This document shows, in pieces, positions 1 through 9,585 of a stretch of DNA of 64,000 bases (positions are counted from its first letter, which is position 1; each line of letters starts with the position of its first letter). Origin of the DNA: Typha latifolia (Eukaryota > Streptophyta > Magnoliopsida > Poales > Typhaceae). The notes beneath the pieces are model-generated. The model was given only the letters and a program-made list of their open reading frames with translations, made no database searches and was not told where the DNA came from. The stretch is taken from contig CM034104.1 of assembly GCA_019914945.1 (NCBI GenBank), forward strand, positions 808,501 to 872,500, given 5' to 3'. The translations under genes were made by a program, and so were the position numbers.

Positions 1-748
1 ATTTATATAATGTAATAAAAGAACATGTAGGGTGAGTCGATCATTGTCTGATTATAAGAAGCAGGGACCTAATACAAAGAATACAAATTACTTGCAAATG
101 CACTGAAAATGTATCAGTTCTATTAGGTAATGCAACAAATCCATGGAGACCGAGTGAATGCAATGGGTCTTTTTCATGTCAAGTTTGGCCATAATTTTAG
201 TGAGAGTGTGGCAATTACTTGCAAATGCACTGAAAATGTATCAGTTCTATTAGGTAATTTAAAGGATGCAACAATGCCATGGAGACCGAGTGAATGCAAT
301 GGGGGCCTTTTTCATGTAAGTTTCGCCATAATTTTAGTGAGATTGTGGAATCAATTATTTTCCATGCTTAGTAAAAAAAATTTCTCTCATGACAAAACTG
401 CATGCTACTTGCGTCAATGCATTGCAGACATTTGATCCACTATTTTTCCTTGATTTCTCTCTTAAAATAAACATTTAATGCTTTTCTATATCCACTATTT
501 TTCCTTGATTTCTCTCTTAAAATAAACATTTAATGCTTTTCTAATGTTACACCTTAAAATCCACAAGGAAGATGATAAGAGTTCATTTTTTTCCGGTCAA
601 ATAAATCTGATGTGTACTATTAACCATTTAATAAAAGAGCTGTGGAATAATGTTTAAATAATAGAGTAATATTATGGTTGCATGAACTGATGGAATAAGT
701 TTTAACTTAAGTATCAAGATTCAAATTGTTGATAGAGGTGAAAGATAC
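1..748. repeat. Left-edge non-coding DNA with two tandem duplications
   Basis: No exon could be recognised here; it is probably the intron that follows the last visible kinesin exon (that exon's donor is at 748/749 on the minus strand). Two local tandem duplications are visible. A unit of about 127 bp at 86-212 is repeated at 213-350, the second copy carrying a small insertion. A 55 bp unit at 436-490 is repeated almost exactly at 491-543. The open frame at 130-435 simply runs through the first duplication and looks like no protein I know. Confidence 0.6.
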
Positions 749-3700
749 CAATTTTTTCTTTCTTGCATTAGATCCAGCTAGCAATTCTGCCATCTTCTCT
801 AGCACATAATTTTCTTCCTTAGCAGCACATTCCTGTAGCCACAACAGCTATCTAGTGTGAGTATTCACGAAGTTATCCATTTCTTGTATTTAATTAATGA
901 CTAGATGCTTCACCATGCAATAAAAGTACCTCAAACTTCTTTTCGAGCTGAGAAAGTTGCTGATCATGCACAATTTGTGATTCTTCAAGAATTTTGCTCA
1001 ATTTGGATGCATGACTATCTGATGTGAGGAAGAAATTCATAGTAACAGTTGAGATAGACCTTGTTGTCTCAACAGCTCTAAGAAGGCCCTGCTTAAGGTA
1101 ATTTAATTAGAACTGAATTAGGCAATAATGTCATGTGAGATACTGTATTCAGAAACTATTCACTAGTGCAGACCTCGCGTTGTTGCTGAACAAATGAACC
1201 TAACCTATCCTCTTGCTTAGACAGGCTAATCTGAAGTTTGTTAAGCACCTCATCAGCTTCCAATGATATCCCTCTGAAACACTGGAAAAGGAAAGGGTCG
1301 TTAAAACAGAATAAATTTGAAAATAAAATCACATGGAGAAAAGTACCACTTACATCCTCAAGAGCAGAAGTCTGCATGCTGACTTGAGAAGTCAGTTTCT
1401 CAAAAGATAATTGAGAATTCGCATCAAGTTCACCTGCTAAACCATCCAGATCTTTTATCCTAGAACCAAAAGTTTCTTTCAGTTTCCTTAACTGCCCACG
1501 AAGTTCTTCAGTGACCTGAGATAGGAGTTACAATTCGCAGATTAGGTCCCCCCTGAGTACAGCAGGGTTTTTTGAAAGAGTTGTGACTTGTGCTTGTATA
1601 CCTCATCTTTAGTTGAGACATAAGATTGCATCTCATCTTCTAGTTCTTTCAGTTGGTTCTCCTGTTGCATGACAGAAGCTGAGACAGTCTCGTGCAAGAG
1701 ATCTAGCTCCTGAGTTAATCGAGAATGGAAACTCTGGATAAGATTTCTGTTTGCAACTTCAAGCTTGTCTTTACGTTCTGAAAGCCAATCCAAGGCGTAC
1801 TCATCAGGATATATGGTAGATTGCTTACATGCAGAAGAACACTAAAATGTCAAAGATACTGACCTATTTTCGAGAACAAGCCTGACACATCTGATGCTGC
1901 TGTCTCCAGCTCAGATCGAAGCTCATAAGCTCGATCAACAAGTTCTTTCTCTGAATGAAGAAAAAGGTAAGAAATGTATTATATACATGCGCTTCTAAGT
2001 AAACTTCTCCAAATTAGATGAGGGAAAGAAGCACAGATAAGAACTGTCATAGAAAGTCAGATGCATTCCCCGGAAAAGTAAATTTTAAAAGAATTCCAAT
2101 AAGGAATGATAGAACATAAGCAACCTTTGAACAGAATTTAACGTTATCCAAGATAGATTTTATCTTAATAATGCAAATGATAAATTTCTTTTCTGTAAAA
2201 TATACTGATTGTCAGAAGTAATATCATGGTCCTCTCCTCACCTGATTTAAGAAGATTAAGTATCAAGTATTCCTTCTCTTTTATAGTAGAATTTGCCTGC
2301 CTATATCTTTCTTCCAGGTCAGATAATGTATGTTCAGTCTCCTCGAGTTTTTTCTTAAGAGAAAACACAAAAGAGAGATTCAGTTGCTTGCAGAAATTGT
2401 TAGTTGCAAGGGAGAATGACAGGAGGCATTCATTACCTGAGATTTGTGAAGCTTGTCAGTTAATTCTGCACTCAATACCCTCTCAGAATCGTAAAGCTCT
2501 TGAAGCCCAACCAATTGCTGTCACAAATATGGCACATGAGTCATCAATCTCTTAAGAAGTGAACGATATTATTCACACACAATTAACTAAAAGCCATACC
2601 TTATCCTTAGATTCCAAATCAATTTCCAAACGATCCAGTTTCTCTGTCATGGCCTGCAAATTTACCATGTCATCAGGAAACAATGGAGAAAGAGTGGGAA
2701 AGAGCAGGAGAGAGAGAGGACCTTCTTCTCCGCTTCTTCATGCAAGTAACGATCCTGTGGAATGTATACGCCATTCTTCTCCCTTGCAGCATATACTTCT
2801 GTTCATAGAATGTAAAAATTTAAGAACATTATATTACAATAAGATAATGTTCCTCCAGATGCATTAGTTGAATGAAATCCAGACTGGATATATATCACAA
2901 GGTCAAAATAATCCCAGCTAAGGGATACAACTTCGTCCTAATCAACCAAATTTACCAAAAAAGATTACCACTGCTTCCTTCAGGGGATAAAGAAAACCTT
3001 TTGGTCGTAAGAAATCAAATGCTGGAAATTCACTTCTAACAGAAATAGATACTTCTATTAATAAACCAAGTCACCATTTAGACATGCAAAAGTGAAGTTG
3101 TGAACAGAAACACAACCTTGCTTAAGACGGTCAATTTCTGAGTATAAATCTTTAATAAGTGCCGATTTCATCATCTTCTGATTAACCTGACGTGGACAAA
3201 ACAAAAGGAGTAAAAATGCAGTTCGAAGGGATTCGCTTCTATTATCACCAAGCAACAATCTGACCTCTGGTTTGTTCTTGATGTTCTTTGCACGGTGTGC
3301 ATAATCTAGCGTACTCAGCGTCTCCTCCAGACACTGGATGGAAGGTGCTACGGTGGCTATGATGCAGGTTTTCGTCTTCCCTCCCAAGGAATCTCTTAAT
3401 AATCTCGTCAGTTTGCTATCTCTGAACGACCAACAATCCAAATTCATTCCCGGAAACTCAAAATAATTCAACATATCAATCATATGATTATCATATCAGC
3501 ATGACCAACCTGTATGGAATGTGGCCAGAGTGTTCAACGAGAGTATTGATGACACGACCAAGTGTAAGCAAACTTTTGTTAATCTCCCCTGCTTCCCGAG
3601 CTCGTCCCTGCAATAGCCACTTTAACTTCCATAACCACCAATTCCAGAAGAAGATATGCAGAGTTTTCAACTGATTGGAAATTTACCCACCTCTCTAGCA

Positions 3701-4907
3701 CCAGACCGGGAAATGTTCTCGGAACCGGCAAGATCGACGAGATTGAGCTTGCCGCACTTGATCATCTCCTCGCCCTCAGGCGTGCACTCCTTAATGTGAA
3801 TCGTGATTGAAAATACGGAATGAGACCGACTGCTCTGCTTGTTAAGTAGAGTTTCAGCAGTCCGCCGTTTTGCAGAGCCTTTTTCCAGTATCTTATAAAT
3901 CTCACCAGCAGAAGAAACTATCTCCTCCTCCAGACCCCTGACGAAAACTCCCCCCTTTCCATCCTCCATCAGAGCTATTGGCTTCTTGGACTTGTCATCA
4001 GAGAATTTGGACTCCTCTGGAGCCAAAAGATCCGTAATCTCCTCGTTGTACAGTTCAAGAAACGTGACCTTCATACTGTACTCCGCACTCTGTGCCTCAA
4101 GTATATCGAAAATTCTCCGCACTGACCTTGGGATGACACCGGCATCAATTGGCAGCTCTCCGTTCTGCAACAAATTAGCGATAACTCCAGTTCACTCGCT
4201 GATCGTAACTGTAAGGAGAATTCAAACTAGGCATTTTTTAAGAAGTACCTTCGTCTTCTTCCCTCCTCCTCCTTCCATAGTGTACGTTTTTCCAGTACCC
4301 GTCTGCCCGTAGGCAAAAATGGTGCAGTTGTATCCCTCGAGGACCTCATTCACAATCGGGACGACAGCATGTTCGAACACGTCCTTCTGTTGGGATTTTG
4401 GCCCAAAAACCTACATTTTATTGTCATAAATGAACGTTACGATCGAGTAGTTTCAAAGGAGAACCAAAATTTTCATTAGCTAAAAGATAAAAGGGAACAA
4501 AGAAAGAAACAAGGCGTCCATACCTTATCAAAGACAAAAGTTCTATCAATCTGCTTGTTGGCAATATTTTGGATCGCGGAAACTTCTCTTCTGTGCTCAT
4601 TGCAAGTTATCACCACAGGGGTATGCACCCGCTTCTCTTCCTCGCTCAAAGGTCTGCAATTGTAAGACCCAAACACCATATAAACAGAACAAGAACATCC
4701 AAGATTGCAGTTTTAATTTCCTCAAACACCTTACCTGCAGCGTAGCAGGACTTGGACATTAACCCCCTTCTCCCTATCGTGCTTGCTATTGGAATTCCCA
4801 TTGCTATCACTGGATCGCGCGTCCCTCACCATCTTGTCGCTCGACCTAGGAGTATGGGAAGGAGACATCGGAACCAAGCTTCCCCCTCTTCTTTGCGAGC
4901 TCTCCAT
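749..4907 (-). CDS. KIN5: Kinesin-5 (BimC/Eg5-type) motor protein, partial at C-terminus
   Basis: Plus-end-directed tetrameric motor that slides antiparallel microtubules in spindle and phragmoplast. Exons in coding order: 4907-4735, 4653-4524, 4410-4249, 4164-3691, 3607-3510, 3421-3265, 3186-3117, 2798-2722, 2653-2600, 2517-2437, 2353-2242, 1950-1864, 1777-1602, 1515-1354, 1281-1174, 1088-930, 832-749. They join in frame to 788 residues. The start is the ATG at 4907, opening MESSQRRGG. The motor has the P-loop GQTGTGKT at residues 136-143, switch I NKQSSRSH and switch II VDLAGSE. The neck [14 protein letters not shown] is diagnostic of plant kinesin-5, and a long coiled-coil stalk follows. 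Plant kinesin-5 proteins are usually about 1000 residues, so roughly the last 250, including the BimC box, should lie left of the window. The gene is divergent from the PPR gene. Confidence 0.93.
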
Positions 4908-6687
4908 AATCGAATCACCCAAATAAGGATACGAATAGGGATGCAACAATCTTCTCCCTACCTGAAAATCCAATCCATGAAATAGCAAAAATTGGAAGAA
5001 AAATATCAAAAAAAAAATCTCGATCGAGGAAGAATTTCTAACACGATTAGATGGATTAGGAGGCATTCCACTGAATTCAGCAAAAAAAAAATTAACCAAA
5101 AGGAGCCTTATTTTAGGGGCAAGACGGGCTCCCAATCCCCCGAGAGGCTAATGCGGAAAGAAACCGCGACGGCGGAGAAGGCGTCACGTACCAGGAATGA
5201 ACGGCCGTGGATTGGCTAATCAGGAGAAGAACGAATCTTGGAGAAGGACCGAGATGGCCGGCAATTAAGCTGTTAGCTTCGGAGCTAGGAGTTACGATTC
5301 TATCGGTTGCGTTGTTTAATCGAAGGGGAATTTGTTACCGTTACTAGCGAGGAGTTGGTTCTTGTTTTATAGATGAGATAGAGAGAGGAAAATAAAGAGA
5401 AGAGGGAAGGCGTTGGATGGAAGAGGCGCGTTCTTGCAAAAGGCGACCAGCGGACGCAATGGAAATAGAGCCGTTATGAGAAAATTCGACCGTTGGGGGG
5501 GGAGGTTTGTATTGAATAATTCTTTGTTTGCTTTTAGATTCTTCTCCCTCTCTCCTCTTTTTCTTCTTGAGTTTGAAATCTAGGAGCAGGAAACGTGTGC
5601 CGAATCGTGAGGATAGGAGATGCAATGAGAGGTTTATGGGGTGTAAAATTTAGGACATTTGATACATTGTGTTAGGTTAAATAAATATAAGGGATTTTTT
5701 TTTTCAATTCAAACATATATATGAGAAATTGATAGAAACACCCTTTATAAAGAAAAACACACTTAATTTTTATTTTTATTATAATTCCATATTAGAGATA
5801 TCGAATCATTCCACCACTGCATTTTGCTATTAATATCTCAAAAATACTCTGGATGAGTTAGATTAACTATAACTACAAAATAATCCTAATACCTTTTATA
5901 TAAATATTTTAAGATTAAAGTAAAAAATAGAAAGGGAATCATTTTTTTAAAGATCAACTAAAAAAAGAATTTTAGGTAGTTTAATATTTTATTAAAAAAA
6001 TAAATTACTCACTTTGTTTCTTAGATGATAATTAGGAAAAGTAGGTATTAAGAATTTGCTTGGTTTAAGACTAAGTTCTGAACCGGATTAGTTAGTCTTA
6101 TTTCTTAGTCTTAATATTTTTAAAAGTAAATTTAATTAGATATAAAAATAATAAAAATATGTTTAATTATTAAACTAGTTCATGATTTTCTAAACTCAAA
6201 GCAAGCAAGGCCTAAAAAAATAAAGGGTCGAGCTAGAAATACTAGAAAATAGATGGGTAGAAGAAAATATTTTTTATATTTTTATAGTTATAGAGAAATT
6301 GTCATTATATTAAGGCCGAACAGGCCGTCTCGAAAACAGCGTGAAACTAGGGTAATGAGCATATCTAATTCGGCCCAATCTTCTTATCTACCAAAAGCGC
6401 CGATAACTCCCGAATAAGAGAGTCCTGTTCGGGCGACAGGGAAGCGGAGACGACGAGATATGTAAAAAACGAGAATTAGTAGGGTAACTTATTCGGCTCC
6501 TATCCCAGGTTCCTTTTCTCATCTTTGCTCTCCTTCAAGAATTAGGTTTCTATGACTCACTTCACTTCGCCCGTGGAATTGAGGAAACGAATACGAGGTG
6601 CTTATTTTGTAGGGTTTCGATCTCATGTCTACTGATAAGAAGGTGTGAGCTTTGTGGAGATGAGCCTGGTCATGGATAGCTACAGCT
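4908..6687. other. Divergent intergenic region, kinesin-5 / PPR gene
   Basis: Shared upstream region of two divergently transcribed genes. The first 700 bp (4908-5640) is of mixed composition and should hold the kinesin 5' UTR and promoter. From about 5640 to 6300 the DNA is very AT-rich with no recognisable gene. Around 6310-6500 composition rises again, with a GGCCCA site-II-like motif near 6374, as expected for the promoter of the PPR gene. Short open frames here look like chance. Confidence 0.6.
5487..5497 (+). promoter_or_regulatory. MSA-like mitotic promoter element upstream of kinesin-5
   Basis: The bases CGACCGTTGGG fit 10 of 11 positions of the reverse complement of the M-phase-specific activator consensus (YCYAACGGYYA), bound by three-repeat MYB factors in G2/M-phase plant genes. 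It lies about 580 bp upstream of the kinesin-5 start codon. A weaker CCGTT core stands at 5471-5475. Kinesin-5 genes are expected to peak at G2/M, so the element is sensible, but the match is by eye and the core is short. Confidence 0.35.
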
Positions 6688-8262
6688 ATGTACAATCTTC
6701 TCCTCCGTGTATCTACCAAACGCTATTCGATTGTATCAAAATTTTGCACCTTTACGTTATTTGGGAGATCCAGGAAGCTAGAAAGTAATGGTGTAGACAA
6801 TGCATTGAGAGTATTAGATCTCATGATCCCCAGAAAGGGTAAGGAAAGAGAAGAAGATTTGCGCCATCATCGACTTATTAACGATTGCATGCATGATATT
6901 TTGGATGGTCGATTAAATAGCCCGAAATTTGATAGAAAGATAACACCTTGTAAGTTGAATAATCAAATTCAAGTTGTAGCTGAATTGGATAACGCCAGAT
7001 TGGTAAAGGAGGATGCTTTCTTGTTGTTTGTTGAATTGCACAAGAGGGGAATCAGTGCTGATGAGTATATTATTTCTTCGGTTATGAGTTCGTCTGCAGA
7101 AATGGGGGATCTTAGCAAAGGGTTGCAGTTTCATGCCCTTTCAGTTAAAATTGGCTATGAGTTGTCCATTCCCGTTGGTAGTTCTTTGATCAGTTTGTAT
7201 TCCAGATGTGGTCAGTTAGAGAAAGCTTATCAAGTTTTTGAGATGATGCCCATGAAGAATACCGTCTCATGGACTGCGATAATTGCAGGTTATGCACAGA
7301 ACGGGCAAGTTGAGATATGCTTAAATCTATTTGTGTTAATGAGGCAGTCAATGTTAAAGCCAAATGACTTTACCTTTGCAAGCCTTTTGAGTGTCTGCAC
7401 CAGCGGTGCTTCCCTTGGTCTTGGGAGAAGTGTTCATGGTCTAGAAATAAGAGTGGGTTTTGCTTCATATGTGCATGTTTCCAATGCACTTATCTCGATG
7501 TATGCAAAGTGTGGGAGTATTGATGAAGCTCAATATATCTTCGAGAAAATGCCAAGCAGAGATCTAATTTCATGGAATTCCATGATTTTTGGGTATGCTC
7601 AATATGGTCTTGCTGAACAGGCTGTGAAATTGCTGAAAGAAATGGATATTAAGAGTGTAACACCTGATAAAATCTCTTTCCTTGGTGTCCTTTCATCGTG
7701 CCGCCATGCTGGTTTAGTAGAAGAAGGCCGTCACTGCTTCGATTTGATGCTTGAATATGGGATAACTCCGGAATTAGACCACTATTGTTGCATCATTGAT
7801 CTTCTGGGCCGTGCTGGGTTGCTTAATGAGGCATTAGATTTTATTGAGAGAATGCCCACCCCTCCAAATGCTGTTATTTGGGGTTCACTGCTTTCATCTT
7901 GCAGAGTTCATGGAAATTCTTGGATTGGAATTCATGCTGCAGAGAGCCGGCTTTCATTAGAACCTGGTTGTGCTGCGACTTATGTTCAGCTAGCCAATCT
8001 GTATGCCAGTGTAGGTTATTGGCATCATGTAGCTAGAGTTAGAAAAGTGATGAAAGAGAAAGGGTTGAAGACAAGCCCTGGATACAGTTGGATAGAAGTA
8101 GGTAACAGAGTTTACAGATTTAAAGCAGAAGACAGATCAAACACCCAAGTCAATAAAATCCTCAGCATTCTGGATTGCTTGCAATGTCACATGGATCATA
8201 TAAGATATGCACCTATTGATTACTCAGATTTTAAGGGCAATATTGAATGTATTTCGGGCTGA
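6688..8262 (+). CDS. PLS-class (E/E+ subgroup) pentatricopeptide repeat protein
   Basis: Single-exon gene of 524 residues, as usual for plant PPR genes. These proteins bind single-stranded organellar RNA through tandem degenerate 35-residue helical repeats and mostly serve C-to-U editing. The repeats run from about residue 115 to 440, with typical phrases such as NTVSWTAIIAGYAQNGQ, ALISMYAKCGSIDEA and DHYCCIIDLLGRAG. An E domain follows (VIWGSLLSSCRVHGN onward; GYSWIEVGNRVYRFKAEDRS). The protein stops without a DYW deaminase domain, so if it edits it would need a partner supplying that domain. The N-terminus is basic and hydroxylated, compatible with a mitochondrial presequence. It reminds me of the Arabidopsis At2g37320 type, but that orthology is from memory and not certain. 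Confidence 0.92.
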   Translation: MYNLLLRVSTKRYSIVSKFCTFTLFGRSRKLESNGVDNALRVLDLMIPRKGKEREEDLRHHRLINDCMHDILDGRLNSPKFDRKITPCKLNNQIQVVAELDNARLVKEDAFLLFVELHKRGISADEYIISSVMSSSAEMGDLSKGLQFHALSVKIGYELSIPVGSSLISLYSRCGQLEKAYQVFEMMPMKNTVSWTAIIAGYAQNGQVEICLNLFVLMRQSMLKPNDFTFASLLSVCTSGASLGLGRSVHGLEIRVGFASYVHVSNALISMYAKCGSIDEAQYIFEKMPSRDLISWNSMIFGYAQYGLAEQAVKLLKEMDIKSVTPDKISFLGVLSSCRHAGLVEEGRHCFDLMLEYGITPELDHYCCIIDLLGRAGLLNEALDFIERMPTPPNAVIWGSLLSSCRVHGNSWIGIHAAESRLSLEPGCAATYVQLANLYASVGYWHHVARVRKVMKEKGLKTSPGYSWIEVGNRVYRFKAEDRSNTQVNKILSILDCLQCHMDHIRYAPIDYSDFKGNIECISG

Positions 8263-8531
8263 TTTGGTCCATGGAACTTGTGTTAAAATTATAGAAAAAA
8301 TTCTTGTTGCTCTGCAGATAGGTTACTTATTGCAGCATATACTTTATCTGGAACAATTGTCTTTCAAACTCAAATTGGCAAACTTTATGGGAGTAGTTTT
8401 TAACTTCCTATATCTGATACTTCAGATAGATCTGCAAGGTACCTCTCTTGGTGGGCCTATCAGACAGGTCTTGCCTGTGGGCCTACTCAGATACTTCAGA
8501 TAGACTTTTTCTATTTTGAGATACGTGTACC

Positions 8532-8604
8532 TCCGTTGTAGTCTAGTTGGTTAGGATACTCGGCTCTCACCCGAGAGACCCGGGTTCAAGTCCCGGCAAC
8601 GGAA
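8532..8604 (+). tRNA. tRNA-Glu(CTC): tRNA-Glu (anticodon CTC)
   Basis: A complete 73-nt cloverleaf. The acceptor arms TCCGTTG and CAACGGA pair fully, with discriminator A. The anticodon stem CTCGG/CCGAG encloses the loop CTCTCAC with anticodon CTC at 8566-8568, and the T arm carries GGGTTCAAGTCCC. There is no intron. Box A and box B are internal, and a run of five T at 8606-8610 is a plausible RNA polymerase III terminator. It lies 270 bp downstream of the PPR stop codon. Confidence 0.97.
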
Positions 8605-8856
8605 CTTTTTGGTTAAATTCAGACACATAACTTTCTTTTATTTTTTCCTCAATCAATGCCTACCAAATTCCACGTCAGACGGCAGGCGGCCACGTAAGGG
8701 CAACCCCTGCGTCGGTTATCGTTCATCCTGCGTGTCAAATTTGCATGCGCTTTTGTCCAAACCGACGTCTCCATCCTCCCAAAAGCTTTACTTCGAGTCG
8801 ACGTAACCATTCTACCCCCCTGCATCACCCAGTACGATGATGGTATCATCTCATCC

Positions 8857-9017
8857 CACGTAGGAAAAGGGGACCTTGACTATGTCATAGAAGATGAGAG
8901 AAGAAGGTGTCACGTGTTTCTCTACGTGGCAGGATAGGCTCCGACGTGGATCCACACCTTAATTTAATTACCGTTACCAGGTTATAATTACTAACGTCGG
9001 TTCGTTGTCTATAAATA
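8857..9017 (+). promoter_or_regulatory. ACGT-box promoter with TATA box
   Basis: A compact promoter-like block with ACGT cores at 8857 (CCACGTAG), 8911 (perfect G-box CACGTG), 8924 (ACGTGGC, the ABRE core) and 8944 (ACGTGG). It ends in a strong TATA box at 9010-9017 (TATAAATA). Two further CCACGT motifs lie near 8671 and 8691. Clusters of such elements near a TATA box are typical of abscisic-acid, dehydration or light regulated plant genes through bZIP or bHLH factors. Transcription would start around 9040 and run into the small ORF at 9094. Confidence 0.5.
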
Positions 9018-9093
9018 TAAGATGGTCGGATTCTATAAAAAATATCCGTAGAGTTTCTGAGAGGATCTGAGGATGTAAGGGAGAAGCTATGTG

Positions 9094-9149
9094 ATGATGC
9101 ACACAGTTGGAGGCACGTATAGAAGAAGATGTTTTGAGATTCCTATGAC

Positions 9150-9153
<4 letters not shown>
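9094..9153 (+). CDS. Candidate 19-residue small ORF behind an ABRE/TATA promoter
   Basis: Reading from ATGATG at 9094 gives a 19-residue peptide, MMHTVGGTYRRRCFEIPMT, ended by TAA. It is basic in the middle (RRR) with one cysteine and has no signal peptide. It lies about 80 bp downstream of the TATA box, and no longer ORF follows before the enoyl-reductase gene. Two minimal start-stop pairs precede it (ATGTAA at 9073, ATGTGA at 9089), and an AT microsatellite begins at the stop. I do not recognise the peptide. It may be a real micropeptide, a regulatory leader ORF, or chance within a non-coding transcript. Confidence 0.3.

Positions 9154-9194
<41 letters not shown>
9153..9194. repeat. (AT)n microsatellite
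   Basis: About 42 bp of uninterrupted alternating A and T directly after the small ORF stop codon. Confidence 0.95.
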
Positions 9195-9198
<4 letters not shown>

Positions 9199-9585
9199 TT
9201 CCCTTTTCTTGTTTGTTTTCTCTTGGAGAGATGAGAAGTTTTAGGTTTGTAGCTTGAAGTTTGATATACTTTTTTATCACCCTTTTAGGAAGAAGTTTTA
9301 TATTTTGTAGCTTGTAATCGTTACATGAGAGTGTCTGTATATATAATTATATATAAATGGTTAGATTGTTTACTTGGAAGTTTGATAAGCTTTTATGGTT
9401 GTTTTTGTAAAAGAGTTCATAGTTCTAAGAGTGAAAGTAAAAGACTATTTTGCCCTTCACTAAGGCCTGGCCCGGTCCATCTGTTTTGACTACAAAAGGT
9501 CACTTGGATTGGATTACAAAATTCTCCTAGAACGCCGCTCGGGGAGGAAGTGGAAGGGAGGAGTGACGACGGCCTACGGCTGCGA
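9195..9585. other. Spacer and 5' flank of the enoyl reductase gene
   Basis: T-rich sequence without an ORF. The last 100 bp becomes more mixed, with a GGCCCGGTCC stretch near 9468 and the presumed 5' UTR of the downstream gene. No TATA box close to the start codon was obvious. Confidence 0.5.

Noticed and set aside
4731..5135. Longer kinesin N-terminus read through 5135
   Set aside because: The MESSQRR start at 4907 is family-like; the upstream extension is low-complexity and probably 5' UTR.
9550..9585. Upstream extension of the enoyl reductase frame
   Set aside because: It begins with GTG, not ATG; the first ATG is at 9586 and gives a good mitochondrial presequence.
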